A stretch of 64,000 nucleotides of DNA from assembly GCA_036417435.1 (NCBI GenBank), contig CM070907.1, positions 63,162,001-63,226,000 of the forward strand. Direction: 5' to 3'. The notes under the pieces are model-generated. The model ran no database searches. It had not been told where the DNA came from and was given only the letters and a program-made list of their open reading frames with translations. This DNA is from Inia geoffrensis (lineage: Eukaryota > Chordata > Mammalia > Artiodactyla > Iniidae). Position numbers and translations under genes: made by a program. Below are positions 21,954-34,117 of this stretch, in pieces; positions within the stretch are counted from its first letter, which is position 1; each line of letters starts with the position of its first letter.

Positions 21954-24947
21954 CTGTTGCAAGACAAAACCGATGAATACTGCACAAAAGAAAAAAGAAA
22001 ACAACCAAACTCTTAATAATCAATGGACACTGAAATGGTAGGTTGAAAGGAGGCATTATGCCATAAGCCTCTATACTTTTATTCACTCTATGAAGCACTC
22101 CAACAGAAGAAAATAAAATTTCTCCACTAAAGAATATTAGTATATTCTTTAAATAACCTTCCTGGTCAAGAAATATTTGTAAGCATAAATGATACAGAAA
22201 CAAGATTCCCACATTAATAGAAATGTGCTCTCTTAGTCTTTTACACCCTCTATTTTAGGCACATGATTTGTTCTGTGCCAGACTTTCCATCTTTCCCCTT
22301 CACTTCTAGCTTTTGAAGACAGCCACAAAATGGTTTTAGGAGCATTAAAATAATTAGCTGAAAACCATAGAAGGCAGGATTCAGATGTTTTAACATCTGT
22401 GTATAATCGGGTACACAGATGGGTGAATTCTCCAGATCAACAAATGTAGGCTTTTTGGGTTTCATGAACTGGTGAAATTTCCAACAAAATGTTGGGTCAT
22501 GACATGAGGTAGTCAACTTTTTATTTTACTAAGGCACTTGTGTGTGTGGGGGGAGAGGTCTCTATTATCTACTAATGCCTTTATTTTATAAAAGGAAAGG
22601 CATTTTAGGACCACAAGGGGAAAAAAAAGGGCATAACCGGAGAATAAGAACAGTTCTTTAAATAAATCTAATTTTATAAAAGTTTTTCTCTAAATAGTCC
22701 TTAATTGTTCCATTTTGACAGTGGAAACTCCATCATGGATAAGCCCTGGTCTGAGTACTCTCATTCATCACTGTTGTAGTCTCCGTGACTAGAACAGTGG
22801 CTGGCAACAGGCACTTCGAAAATGTTTGCTAAATCAATGAATGATTCCATTAATGAGTCGATGAATTTGGGAACTACTTCTCTAGACAATACTTTCCTGA
22901 AATGCATCCCCGTTCTGCCCAATGTTAATAGGCATTCTCCAGGAAATGGATCCTAAGATGAATTAGATTTGGAATGCTCTGTGTTCAAACTTAAGTGGTT
23001 TCTTACTGCAGACCTGCTCAGTGACTTTAATATGCTTTAGTGTACTAATCATGTGCACGATCTCCCAGCATTCCCTCCCCCATTTTTAAAGGAACATACT
23101 GAGGTATTGGTTGGTTAAGAGCTCAGCCACAAGTCAAGCATGTTAGGCTGCTCATCAAAATTACGGTGCCTTGTTGTCGGGTTCTTCCCTACTCTCACTC
23201 CACCCCCACCCATTTATTTAAAAAATAATAATTTAGGTTAGAAGATACAAAACTATGTACTATTTTATACCTCCTACTTGGCTTATAATTTTAAAATATC
23301 TTCTCTGGGCTGTGTCTGTCTGGGTGGTTATGTATATTGATTATTTCTTTTTTAGATAGGCTTTTTTGCTGTTCAATCAGTTATGCTGGTATACTTTAAC
23401 ACAGCCATATACATTAAGCAATAGTCTGTAAAGTAAGTGCAAATTTACAAGCCCTTCACCTCCTGTAGGTCAATTTGGCCTAGTAACTCACGGGGTAGCT
23501 TAGTAAAAGTCTACTTCAACAAGTTTAAGATGTTGCCTTACACTCTTGCATATGTCTGGTTTGAGAGACTGGTCTTTCATTTTCCTTTTCTCACCAGTTA
23601 CAAATGTTAAAGGGGCTTCAGCTTGATTAATTAGGATTAAAGGTGGATTCTTTGGTCAGTTGTCAATAAGAGGCCCTACAGCTACTTGCAAAGGAGCCCA
23701 AACCTCACAAATCAGCCACTCAGTAAAGCTCATTTGTTCTCACTGAGACTGAAGGGGGCCAGAAAATGACAAATCCTATTAATTTTCTACTAAGGAAGGT
23801 GATCGACATTAGTTGTTGTGCAATTCTGGTTAAAATGTTCCAGCCAGAGAGCAGCCTTTATCATTTCATCATTCTAATCAGCTAACTTCTAATCCCTATT
23901 TGTTCCTGGGTTTCTCTCCCAAAATAGCCAGGTTGCTCAGAATAGCAAACTGAGGCAAGCCCTATCTTTTATAGCCTGGCTGAAACCAGAAGCCCAAGTC
24001 CACTTAGGTGAATATGGTAATTGATTAAGATCTCCATCCACTTAGCTAAGGCTGGAGCCAAAGAAATGCAGCAGGCCAGGCAATGCCCTTATAGGTGGAA
24101 TCAGGCGAGGTCATCAGACTGAGGCGTACCCTAGAAGGGGAGGCTCCTGCAGATAATTGCAAACAAGAGGGAGAGAGTGGCAACAGAAACACCACAGCCC
24201 AAGGCATCTGAGGGAAACTTCCAGCCTTGCACTTTGTTCCTGGTACTTAGCCACTAATGTGGTAGACTACTGTTCTTAAAAGGGAAATGTGTGACCAATA
24301 TGGGAGTTTCTTGCCACAAATCTTACTAGAGACTCCTGTATGGACTCCCAGTTAGGACATTCTAATTAGTTCCAAGAGAAAAGCACACTTGGATGTTTTA
24401 GAGGTACTCTCTAAACCCCAAAAGTTCTTTAAAAAATTTTTTTTTTTCTTTTTTTTTTTTGCAGTACGCGGGCCTCTCACTGTTGTGGCCTCTCCCGTTG
24501 CGGAGCACAGGCTCCGGACGCGCAGGCTCAGCGGCCATGGCTCACGGGCCCAGCTGCTCCGCGGAATGTGGGATCTTCCCCGACCGGGGCACGAACCCGT
24601 GTCCCCTGCATCGGCAGGTGGACTCTCAACCACTGCGCCACCAGGGAATCCCTAAAAAATATGTTTGAAGCCTAAAAATTCTATCATTGATCAGTGAGAA
24701 TAAAGTCAGGTTCTGAAACACTGCCTGATGGGTAAAGCTATCTCTATGTAACCCATTTGATTAAAGAATATAAAAGGAAATGTAGTTTTTTATTAAGAAA
24801 CTCTAGGGAGAACTGAAGTACAAAGAAGAATTTAGTACTATTGGGATTGTCAAATTAATCCCAATTCTGAAAACTACACCACCCTTTATATCAGCATTAC
24901 ATAAATCAACTCATTAACCAATCAGTTAAAAACTTCAAAATGCTCAC
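21954..24947 (-). other. SYTL2: Intron 7 (shared part)
   Basis: Runs from the long-form donor gtgagc to the acceptor ttgcaacag; with the short donor the intron starts at 28784. It contains an antisense CHR SINE (24437-24652) and an L2-like tail near 22775-22850. The stretch 22.9-24.4 kb is unassigned. Confidence 0.87.
24437..24652 (-). repeat. CHR-family SINE, short form, antisense
   Basis: Poly-T start, then GCAGTACGCGGGCCTCTC and the reverse of the SINE body, ending GGGAATCCC. Short A-rich flanks (TAAAAAAT) act as a likely duplication. Confidence 0.94.
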
Positions 24948-27900
24948 TGGAGGTATTTCTGCAGCTTTCTGCCTTAGAACTGATGTTTCCATCTGAAACA
25001 TCAGAGCCAGAGAAGCCTTCTTTTTCTTCCTTTTTCTCTTGTCTCTTATATGGTGATGCCAGAATCAATTCAACTTTACTTATTTTTGTAGAGTTTTCTT
25101 TGTCTGTCAGGAGAGGAATGGGTTGCCTATTTCTGGGCACATTCATTGCTTCAGGAGCCTCTTTGATACCAAGCTCCTGAAAAGCCCCTTCTCAAACTAC
25201 TGCAACCTCACTTTCATAATTCCTGTCCTCTGGGGGTTTTATAGTTTCAGTGGTCCCTATTTCATGGTCCACAGAAAGTTGTGAGGTTCCAGGGATCTCA
25301 ACCCCACTTTCAAAACCACAGAGATCTATTGGTAAATCAGTCACAGCTTTGTCTCTTCCCAACACTTTATCACGTTGACTGACTTTGAGATTTGAAAACA
25401 TTACTCGTAAGTTTCATTTCCGAGGCCTTTGAGGCTGTCCAGTAAAAAGAGGGCACTTTCCCCAAGAGCCTGGCCTGCTTTGACTGTGAAGGCTCCTTCT
25501 CAGGAGTGTCTTCCTTCACTGACACTTGGAGCTGATAAGAAGGACCGTTAGATGATTCTTTAAGGAGTTTCTCAAAGCCAGTCTCAAAAGCACTCCCAGT
25601 AACTGATGGAGCCTCAGACTTTTCTACTGTTTCTTTTATTTCCTTAGGATGGAATTCAGAAGCAGCCTGCCTGGGCACCTCAGTACTACCTATTAACTTT
25701 GATGAACAAAGAGTCCCTGTATCACTGTCATATTTTGAGCAGGGGGGTTTCAATTGTTTCCTTCAGTAGTTTTTCTAAGACAGCACTGAATTCAAGGAGC
25801 TCTGATTTAGGTTGAATAATTGTTTCCCTCACAGCTTCTGTCACTTCCTGAGAGAACTCTTTGCCATCCTGAGCAACAGCAGAAGCAGATGAGCTAAGGG
25901 TTTGTTCTGATGGAGGCATTTGGGCAGCTAAATAAGGTCCAACTTTATGAGTTTTATCAGGAACTACACTGCAGGGGTACAGATCCTTTCTGTCTGGAAC
26001 TATGCTGTGCATTGTAGTCTGTGATGGGGTAACTCCCAGAGAATTTGAGGGGCTACCTTCTACCTGCACACCTCCGGGAAATCCTGCTTTTACTTCTCCA
26101 GAAACGACTTCCCTCCCAACTGGGTAAGTCAACCAAGCTTCTCTAAGTAGCTTCTGGAATACAGCCTTTACATCATTCAGTGCAGGTTTGGGTAGAAGGA
26201 CTTTTTCTACAGTCTCAGAAATTTCCCTTTGAGAAGGCAGTGCCTTATTCTGAGGAACAAGATGAGCATCCTTAGAAGAAGGCATACCTTGGGGAGTGTT
26301 GGCCACACGCCCAAAAGAACCCTTTTCTGTGGTGATAGGAAGGTTGATCCAATGGGTAAGAACCTTCTGCAGCCATCTGAAACAAGTTCTCCGCGTTTAG
26401 CTGGCACTCACCGCTTTGAGCTTTCTGGGAGACGGCTGAATTTCCCGAAGTTTCTGCCTCTGGAAAAGAAGCTAGTATCTCTCTCTGATAGGCTGATGTG
26501 TTCTGACTCCATTCTATCCCTTCTTCACAAACTCTACTCTCTTCAGACTCAGAGTCGATCCTAGTGGTTGCCGGTTCACATCTGGTTTGCGAGGGAGAGG
26601 GTGGAGTTCCAGTTGCTTCCTTCAGGAGTGTGTCTAGACTAGCAGTCAAAGGGTTCGAATGGACCTTTGGAGGAGCTACTGTTTTGTCCATATGCTCATT
26701 AATGATCTCCTTAGGTCTCTTGGCTCCTTCCTCAGTATCAGCAAAATCTGTCTTTCGAGGCCATGTCCTATTTTCAGAAATACCTGGTTCAAGCGCTTGT
26801 TTTTTATGACCTTTTCCACCAGAGGGCTGGATGACTGGTGATGAGGCTTCTGAAAGCAGCTTCTGTAAGCTGTCATTAAACGTGTCTCCGTAGTCTTTAG
26901 AGAAAACACTTGTTTCCACGACGGATTCTTGAATCTCTTGAATCTCTCGGTCAGAGTAATCCTTTTCTTCCTTGAACACTGGAGTAACAAACCCTTCTGT
27001 ATTTTTTCCCAGGTTTTCCTCTGATGACTCATACCCTGGCAACTGATGAGTGGACTTTCTGGGTGGTCTCCGTGGAAATGTGGTTTCATTTGGTAACACC
27101 TGGGGTGTGCCCTTTGAATTTAATTTCTCTACTTCCTCTCTTTCCGGAACTTTTTTCTGGCTTAGAAGCACCTCTCTTTCATGGGTATTCTTTCCTGATG
27201 ATTTAATGTCACTGAATTCTTTGCCCTTCTGGCTATTAAAAGGCACAGAATTTTTTTGGCTTGTGGTAGTAGTCTTCTCAATATTATCTTGCCTGTTTGG
27301 ATTGGCTCCTAAGTCCCAAAACTTTCTCAAATTCTCAAATTGAGAGTGATTATAGACCTGCTCTGTATTGGGTTCATCCATTCTTTCTTTCAGGGATATA
27401 ACTTTAAAGTTGGGGTTCCATTCGCCAATTAGAGATCTGTCTTTCTCCAAAGAGGTGTGTATTTCACTCCCAACATTTGAAGGAAGTTGCAGTGGTGGAA
27501 AAGTAATGTCCTTTTCATAATGCAAACTGTCTGTCACTGGTAATCTTCTCATAGGCTCAGTTGTCTTACTCTGAAACAGAGACACTTTACCTGGTTGGCC
27601 AGCTGAAGGATCATTTTTGGATGGACCTGACATTTGGGGCCTGGTCTCTTTAGTTTTATCTGAGGAATAAAAATGGCAGAGATGGGCTGCTTGGCCATCC
27701 TTATCTAGGACCACTTGTTTGGCAGTGACTTGATTATTATATTGACTACAGCCCATAGATGAACTGCCCATGGGCTTCACAGGCTGGTATGCTTTAGCAG
27801 AAAGTCGTTCCGGACTTAATGAAGATGTCGGTTCTTTATGAGTTAAGTTAGCGGTAGCTTTCTCACCTTCCCAAAAGGATATTCTGCCACTCACTCTTTT

Positions 27901-28853
27901 GTATTTCTCTCTTTGCACTTGGTTTTGGGGAACCTCGCCTGCTTCTTGCAGTTGGACCTTAGGCTCCTTCCAAGGAGATTTATGGTTGGTAGCCTCAGGG
28001 GGTGACTCAATAGTCTCTGATTCTGAAGAAACTTTTAGGATGTAACTATCTCTTCCTTTGCTCTCTCTCTCTGCCTTCAGGTTGTCTTTCAAACTCCATT
28101 GTTCGATAACTGTTGAAGAGTCAAAATTCACTTCTGACTTGCTTCTATTTTCTTCATAAACACAAAGCCTGGGCTCTTCTTCACGTAACCTGTCAACATC
28201 CTTAGTGTTGCATGGAACTTGATCTTCTGCATGAGATCCTTTGCAGACACTGTAGGAGTAGTTATGGGTTGGAGGAAGTACCCCAATTCCTTCTCCTACG
28301 TTTTTTGAACCTTGGCTATAGTCCACGGTTTTACTCTCTTGATTTGGACTGGAGATTTCAAATGGTTGCAGTATGCCTGGACTTTCCTTGCCTTGTGGGG
28401 ACAAATTAATAGACTTGGGTTCGATATTCACATTTTCGCCATTTCCAAAAGGCATATTTTCCTCTACCTGGAATGTTGAATCAGATCCCACAGGTGTCAA
28501 TTCAACTTTGGCGGATAACAGAGCCTTTGAGCCATTTTCTTTTTGACTGGTATCACCTGTCACCAAGGCAACAGCAATCCGTGACTTTGAGTCTGTTTTT
28601 TCTTTGGGCTCTATTTCTTGGGAATATTGGAGAGAGGATTTCTTGTCATCTGAATGATAACTTCGGTTAAACCAGTCTAGGACTTTAGATATGGAATCAT
28701 CGGTTGTCTTCCTTACCTCAGTGGCATGTGGACCAGAGCATGAGGACGTCTTAGCTTTTAGGGACTTGAGAAGAGGGGGCTTACCTTGCTGATGGTCTCT
28801 AGAACTGAGATCTGGCACCTGAGATGACTCAGGCTCAACGTGAGACAGTTCAT
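24948..28853 (-). pseudogene. SYTL2: SYTL2 giant form of exon 7 (alternative 5' splice site), 3' third decayed
   Basis: The exon continues past the short donor to a second donor, TCCA|gtgagc at 24948/24947. From 28853 it stays open for 860 codons to TAA at 26272-26274, then continues in other frames with protein-like sequence. The frame moves +1 (or -2) near 26325-26355, again at a six-C run at 25742-25747, and again between about 25372 and 25420. An in-frame TGA lies at 25192-25194. The three shifts add up to a full codon, so the last part (about 25190-24948) is back in the original frame and joins exon 8 correctly as NTSSSEEE. I infer an ancestral open alternative exon of about 1,301 codons. 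As read here, the long transcript would encode about 1,323 residues without C2A or C2B. Its stop lies about 1.3 kb before the exon junction, a nonsense-mediated decay context. Assembly error cannot be excluded. The first 2.6 kb may still be translated. Confidence 0.85.
28785..28853 (-). CDS. SYTL2: SYTL2 coding exon 7, short form
   Basis: A 69-nt, phase 1-1 exon encoding 23 residues ending SSRDHQQ-G. The acceptor is gttgcag and the donor AAG|gtaagc. Joining this donor to exon 8 gives QQGSEEEPS, the junction of the canonical roughly 934-residue isoform. The same acceptor also serves the giant exon form, so this donor is an internal alternative 5' splice site. Confidence 0.93.
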
Positions 28854-31800
28854 CTGCAACACAGAAATGCTTTTCTAAATAAGAAAAGAGAATGCTTAAA
28901 GAATTATTATTCAATCACTCACATTATCTTTTAAAAAGGCACTTTGTATTTACATTTTCTACACCATTAGCTGTTTATATCAGCATTTATCTGGCATTAT
29001 AATGTAAACCATCCTAATTAAGATATTCTACCAAAGATGCCCTGTAACAGTAAAGGAAGGTAAACATAGGCCCCTGGAAGTATGGGGTGTAAGCCGAATT
29101 GGGGAATTTCTTTCAAGTGTCTGTTTTATTCTAAAAAATCAAGTAGGTTTTGTATTCTGACCCATGTTACATTTTAAATATTAATTCTTCTCAAAGCTTT
29201 GCATAAAATAGACACTCCAGGAAGATACATCATGTTGATTTTATGACACCACCTATCTACTGGCCCACTCATAAACCCTAGAGAGGGCTTATACTCAAGT
29301 TCGAGAAACACAGACTTAGGAGATTTCAGAAGTCAGAAACACAACGTTCAAGGAAGATTAAACAAGGAGCTCCCTCCAAAACATCAGAATGGCACAAGAA
29401 GGATATCTGCATCCAAGGGCCTTACTCCTGGTATGCTGAACCAGAATCTATGAAGATGGGGCCCAGGAATCTTTCCTACCAGCTATCCCGGTGGTTGTTT
29501 TGCATACTGCAGTTTGAGGACCATGGTCTCAAGAGGCTCCCCCATGATCCCCTATTTCCCTTCTACAATCTGTAAGCTGGAGATAGTCTCTGTGAGACAA
29601 AGTAAAATGAGGACTGATGGAGAATGGGATTTCTACCTGTTCCCTGATGTTTGCCAACCAACGGCTAGGAGGCTAGGGAAGGACATTTAAATTCTTTCTA
29701 GTCTACCAAGAAAGTAGGGAGAAATTATACTCCAATAAAGATGTTAAAAAAAAAAAAAAAAGAGAAAAGAAAAAGTAGGGAGAGACCTTTCTGAGCTTTA
29801 TGCACAGGGCGCATGGCACATGTAGATGAGGGAACTCAGGCATTCTTTCCCTTTAGTTAAGACTAAAGGTGTTTCAGCATTTCTTGCTCTTCCTTATAAA
29901 TGCTAAGCTACACAATACATGTTCTTGAAAATTACGTGAGCTGAATTTTTATGACATTAGCTACATCATCTGAAATGCACCAGAGGAGATGTCAGTTAAT
30001 AAAATTATCTCTTTGATTTTAATCATCAACTCTGGCTAAATGTAAAAACAACAAAGGCTTATACAATAATTGGCACATAGTGGATATTGGTTTCCTTTCA
30101 TAACTACACATTATACTATTAAATATATGTCAGTAATGATAAAGTTCCTTTGAGAAATCTTTAAGAATTCTTTGTTAGTCTGTTTAACAGAAGACTAATG
30201 ATGAAAAAAATGCTTGTACTACACTGTTAGTGAAAAAAGCAGTCTGGACAGTAGAAACATAATTTAAATTATATCCATGCCTGAAAATTATTGGAAGGTC
30301 CTACAATTAAACATTAGTGATAGTTACTGCTGGGTGATATCACAGATGATAATTGTTTTATTCTGTATGCATTTCTTCTTTTCAAATGTTTTTACACTTT
30401 TCAAATGAAAGTATATTACTTAAAAATACGAGTTTAAAAATTTGATGCCAGATAATGTTTTGTTTCCTTTGAGGAATTCTCTTGTTTTCTTCCAGTATAA
30501 TATAACGAGTGTGATAATGACTGTCCTAAAGCTCAGAGCTAAAGTCAAACCCTTATAATTCACACAATTAGAGTTTACCATTTCTTTTTTGGTCCTGATT
30601 TTCTTCTTATGCTCCATTATTTACTTGTATATATTTCTGTGGTAAGCCGGGGGGAAAGCAGGGCATTAATGAGTAAGCAGAGCTTTGTTTGTAAGCTCTG
30701 AGACCAGAAGGCCTGTCTGTCAACCAAAATGGGTTTAGCTGATGACGGCTTCTCCCCAGACTCCACGGTGAGCTGAGATTGAGATTTAAAAATCAGAAAG
30801 CAAAATTAATAGTTAATACAAAATTATAAAGGTAGTCTGTGGGAAAGCAGGTGCACTTTGAAAATCAGGAAAGGTTTACCATTTTTTTTCTATAGATTAC
30901 AACAAAGGAAAATATTACCCAAGAAATTTTTTTCATCTTTTGGATAAACACTTAAGTAAGCATCACCCAATTATTTGCTAGTGTCTATTCAAACTTTAGT
31001 AGTTTCCTTAAAATGAGTTCCTTTACATCTTGAAGAAGGTAATTTTTAATTTTTTTTAAAAAAAAATTCTCTTCTGTTCAAATGATTTAAAATACCCAGG
31101 GAGAGGGGTGATGGAAATGCTTTGTCCTTTAAGAAGTGGATTGATTTGAATACGTATGAAAGTGTACGGCTAAGCAAAAGTGACTCAGGGTCAACTTAAT
31201 ATCGACTAATAAGGGAGGAGGAGAGTAAATGAGTTAGAAACTCGACTGTTGCTACTGTAAATTTTTCCTGACTATAAAAATTATCATAGAGTTAGATTAG
31301 GACTTAGTGAAGATGGGAGAGAGTACACAAAATGATTTTTCCCACTGCTTCTGTTTTAAAACATAAGAATTGTGAAGTAATCATATAGGCATAGGAAAGC
31401 AGTTTGAGGCATCCCCTGAGAGTTCTAAGATCTTCAAGAGAGGACTAGTCAGCTAGTTAGCAGGAAAAAGCAGTACTCTCATTGCCTCTCAGCTCACACC
31501 AGCTGAAGGAGAAAGTTCCTTCAGAGCAATTTAAAGTCTAAGAACAAATGGATGGAGGCCCTGGGCAGGCCAAAGTATGAGGCTTTTTCATAGTAAGAAT
31601 TTAAAGTCTAGTTTCCCATCCTCTGAGGCTAAGAAAGTGACGGTTCTCCTGAAATTAAAAGAGAAACCGAAGTTTGGTGAAATGGTAATTGATAAATTTG
31701 CATTAGGTGAGTAATAATATATTTACTCTGTACAAGGGTATTAGCATATGTTTATTTCTCACTCTGTATATACACCTTGATTTAACTCAAAGTGCTATAA

Positions 31801-32082
31801 TTTGTTTAGTTAAATTATTGATATGATTTTTCTTTTTTTTTTTTTTTTTGGATTAAGCATAATGTGCCAGAAAGTGTGCTATCCTGGTTCTTTTAGTTAT
31901 TGGTGATTGAGGAAAACATGCAAACCCATTAAGAGGCATAAACATTCCCCAGTGGCATCAGCTTGAATTTTAGCGGGAATACCTAGAAAGCAAAATGGGT
32001 TTCTACCAGGCTGGCTGGCTGGCCTGGCCATTCCAAGCCCACTGGCTCAGTTTTTAGAGCCTGGTAGTGACGCATCTCTTAC
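28854..32082 (-). other. SYTL2: Intron 6
   Basis: Donor gtaaga, acceptor gttgcag. It contains a weak MER5-like remnant (about 29420-29530), an A-rich retroposon-like tail (29745-29775) and a T-run (31832-31850). Most of the rest is AT-rich and unassigned. Confidence 0.87.
29420..29530 (+). mobile_element. Weak MER5-like remnant
   Basis: CTGAACCAGAATCTATGAAG and GCAGTTTGAGGACCATGG recall MER5-type internal and terminal sequence; short and diverged. Confidence 0.45.
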
Positions 32083-32886
32083 CAGCAGGGCTTCTGGACA
32101 ATTTTGATTCAAGCCTTGACAATTCTGATGAGTTAGCTTTGTGTTCATTGATGGTGTGTGAATTCTCAGTGGACTGTGCTGTTGTAGTTAAAACTTCTTT
32201 GGGAGAATGGTGCTCATTAATTGGAAAGGAGCCAGAAGTCGTTGGCTGATGTGTTTCATTTTTTGATGTACTTGGGCTTGAGGCTGATGGCTGAAAAAGC
32301 GAAGGCTTTCTGTACTGGGAAGGCTTAGGATCATTGCAAAACTCATCTATGTCCCCTGCATCTTCTGTTCCATTCTTCAACCTGTCAGATTCTAAAACAC
32401 TAAATTCTCCTACTTCCCGGCCATGGACTAGCCCCAGACTCTGTGGGAGTTCATCCTTCACTGCAGAGAATCTCACGTGCTTTAATGGCTCCAGGGAGTT
32501 TGAGGAGAAGTCATCTTCTAAAGAACGCTCCTTCTCAGAAATTCTCTCATGGATGGTTAGGCCAGGTGACACAACTTTGCTTTTGGGTTCAACGTTCTGA
32601 TGAAAACGAACAGTTTCTGAGTCTGTGCTACTGGAACTGGAATTGCGTTTCAGGATCCCTCTTGGAGCCCCTCTTGTGTTCAGGGAGTCTGTCCTTTGTC
32701 TAGGAAAAGACTGGTTATCATCTTGCTTTAAGTCATGCGACTTATAGATCATTTTCCTGGCTTTGGGGATTGGAGCCTTGATTTGGGACCCATTCTCAGG
32801 GCCTGGAAAAGTCTCCTTTGTTTTCTCTAACTTTTGGCTTGAAATCTCCAGGATAGATGACTCTTCTTTGGACTCTGACAATTCAC
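32083..32886 (-). CDS. SYTL2: SYTL2 coding exon 6: 804-nt linker exon with candidate PP1 docking motifs
   Basis: Encodes 267 complete codons, about residues 196-463, in one open frame. The sequence is serine-, glutamate- and lysine-rich and probably disordered. It contains GILK (about 272-275), a five-serine run followed by TDSE, TVRF (about 287-290) and KHVRF (about 331-335). GILK fits the SILK motif and KHVRF fits the RVxF motif of protein phosphatase 1 regulators. This agrees with my recollection that SYTL2 carries the alias PPP1R151. Acceptor acttttcag, donor G|gtaaga; the phase 1-1 structure makes it skippable without a frameshift. Confidence 0.95.
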
Positions 32887-34002
32887 CTGAAAAGTAAAAC
32901 ACATTAGATGATATACCAAATGCAGAATAACTCTGTAATTTAAAACACCTATCATAAACTTAATCTACATTTAGCAAAAACACTAAATATTAAAGACAAT
33001 GAAGCATGAAGCATAAATACAGACCTAATTAAAAAGCCTTAAAAAATTCATGCATGAACTTCATTGAATTTAAGATTGCTGTGCTTTACATACATACATA
33101 GTTTGTGGTATTTTATACTCAATAAAAAATTTTTTTTAAAAAGAAACTTTAAAAATTCCTCAAGGAGGGTAAAGAAAAAACACAGGAGTCACTTTAAAAA
33201 ATTCATGTATGGAAACCAGAAAAGGGAGCTCAATTTTTTAAAATCTCAATACCTAAAACAAAAATTAGTTTTGTCAAAAAGTTAACAAAAACAGGTAATG
33301 TTCCAGTGACTTCTTTTCTGTAAAGTATTTTATGCTATATAAAGTGTATCCAATGGAGAGGAAAAATACACTAATATTAAAACAGGCTAATTGAAACTCC
33401 TAACTCTACTGTTTGTTAATTTTCTATCCCTTGTCCAATCTTTGATGCTTGTGGAATCTTCTTACAGTTGCTTTTGAAGAGATTAAATTGTCTAATGTTT
33501 CTTCTTACTGGTAAGAATGGTAAAATTCCATAAGAGGCAGACTTCAATCAGTTAAGCAACAAATCTGATCAAATGCTCCTGGAAGACTGGGCTGATAATT
33601 ACAGATTAGAGGATTGTAACATTGTCAAGTGGTCTTTTTATCTTGAGGCAAACTCTCCATTTTAAACAGAGCACTGTGTCTGTACCTGGTAGACATCCAA
33701 TAAAGACTATTAAGTGAACGACTGAATGCCTCAGGTCAAAAAATTTCCCAGCTCACTGTGGGGGGACCCAAGACATGGAGGTCACACAAGTGTCAGCTCT
33801 GAGACTGGAATGCATGAACTTCCGGTTTCTAAAATTTCTGCTTCCTTCCCTCAGGCAGGAAACCAGTGGGCAAAGTAGAAGAAAACCATCAGGACTTTTC
33901 ACTTTCTCTTGAAAGCTATTTTGGTTAAAGGAACTCTGAGAATTTCCCTCAGTCCATAGATAACAAAGATAAAAATATCTAGCCCATAAAAATAATATTT
34001 AC
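32887..34002 (-). other. SYTL2: Intron 5
   Basis: Donor gtaaat, acceptor acttttcag. AT-rich; an L2-like tail may lie near 33660-33730. No other feature is visible. Confidence 0.87.
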
Positions 34003-34117
34003 CCTCTTTTGAAGTCTGAAAGAAACCAGCCCTTCCATTTTCTGACTGCTCATTTTTGATTTGTCGAGATAAGTGATCTTCTGGCAGCATGGAGCTATTA
34101 AATGGATTCTTCCTTTG
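34003..34117 (-). CDS. SYTL2: SYTL2 coding exon 5: polar linker
   Basis: Encodes about residues 158-195 ([10 protein letters not shown] at the start, TSKE at the end). It starts in phase 0 after tttccccag and ends one base into a codon before gtaaat. No domain is visible. Confidence 0.93.

Noticed and set aside
22250..22516. 88-codon frame on the minus strand near exon 8
   Set aside because: No splice sites that join exon 8 in phase and no family resemblance.
26229..28670. Several plus-strand frames of 60-111 codons over the giant exon
   Set aside because: Shadows of the minus-strand coding sequence.
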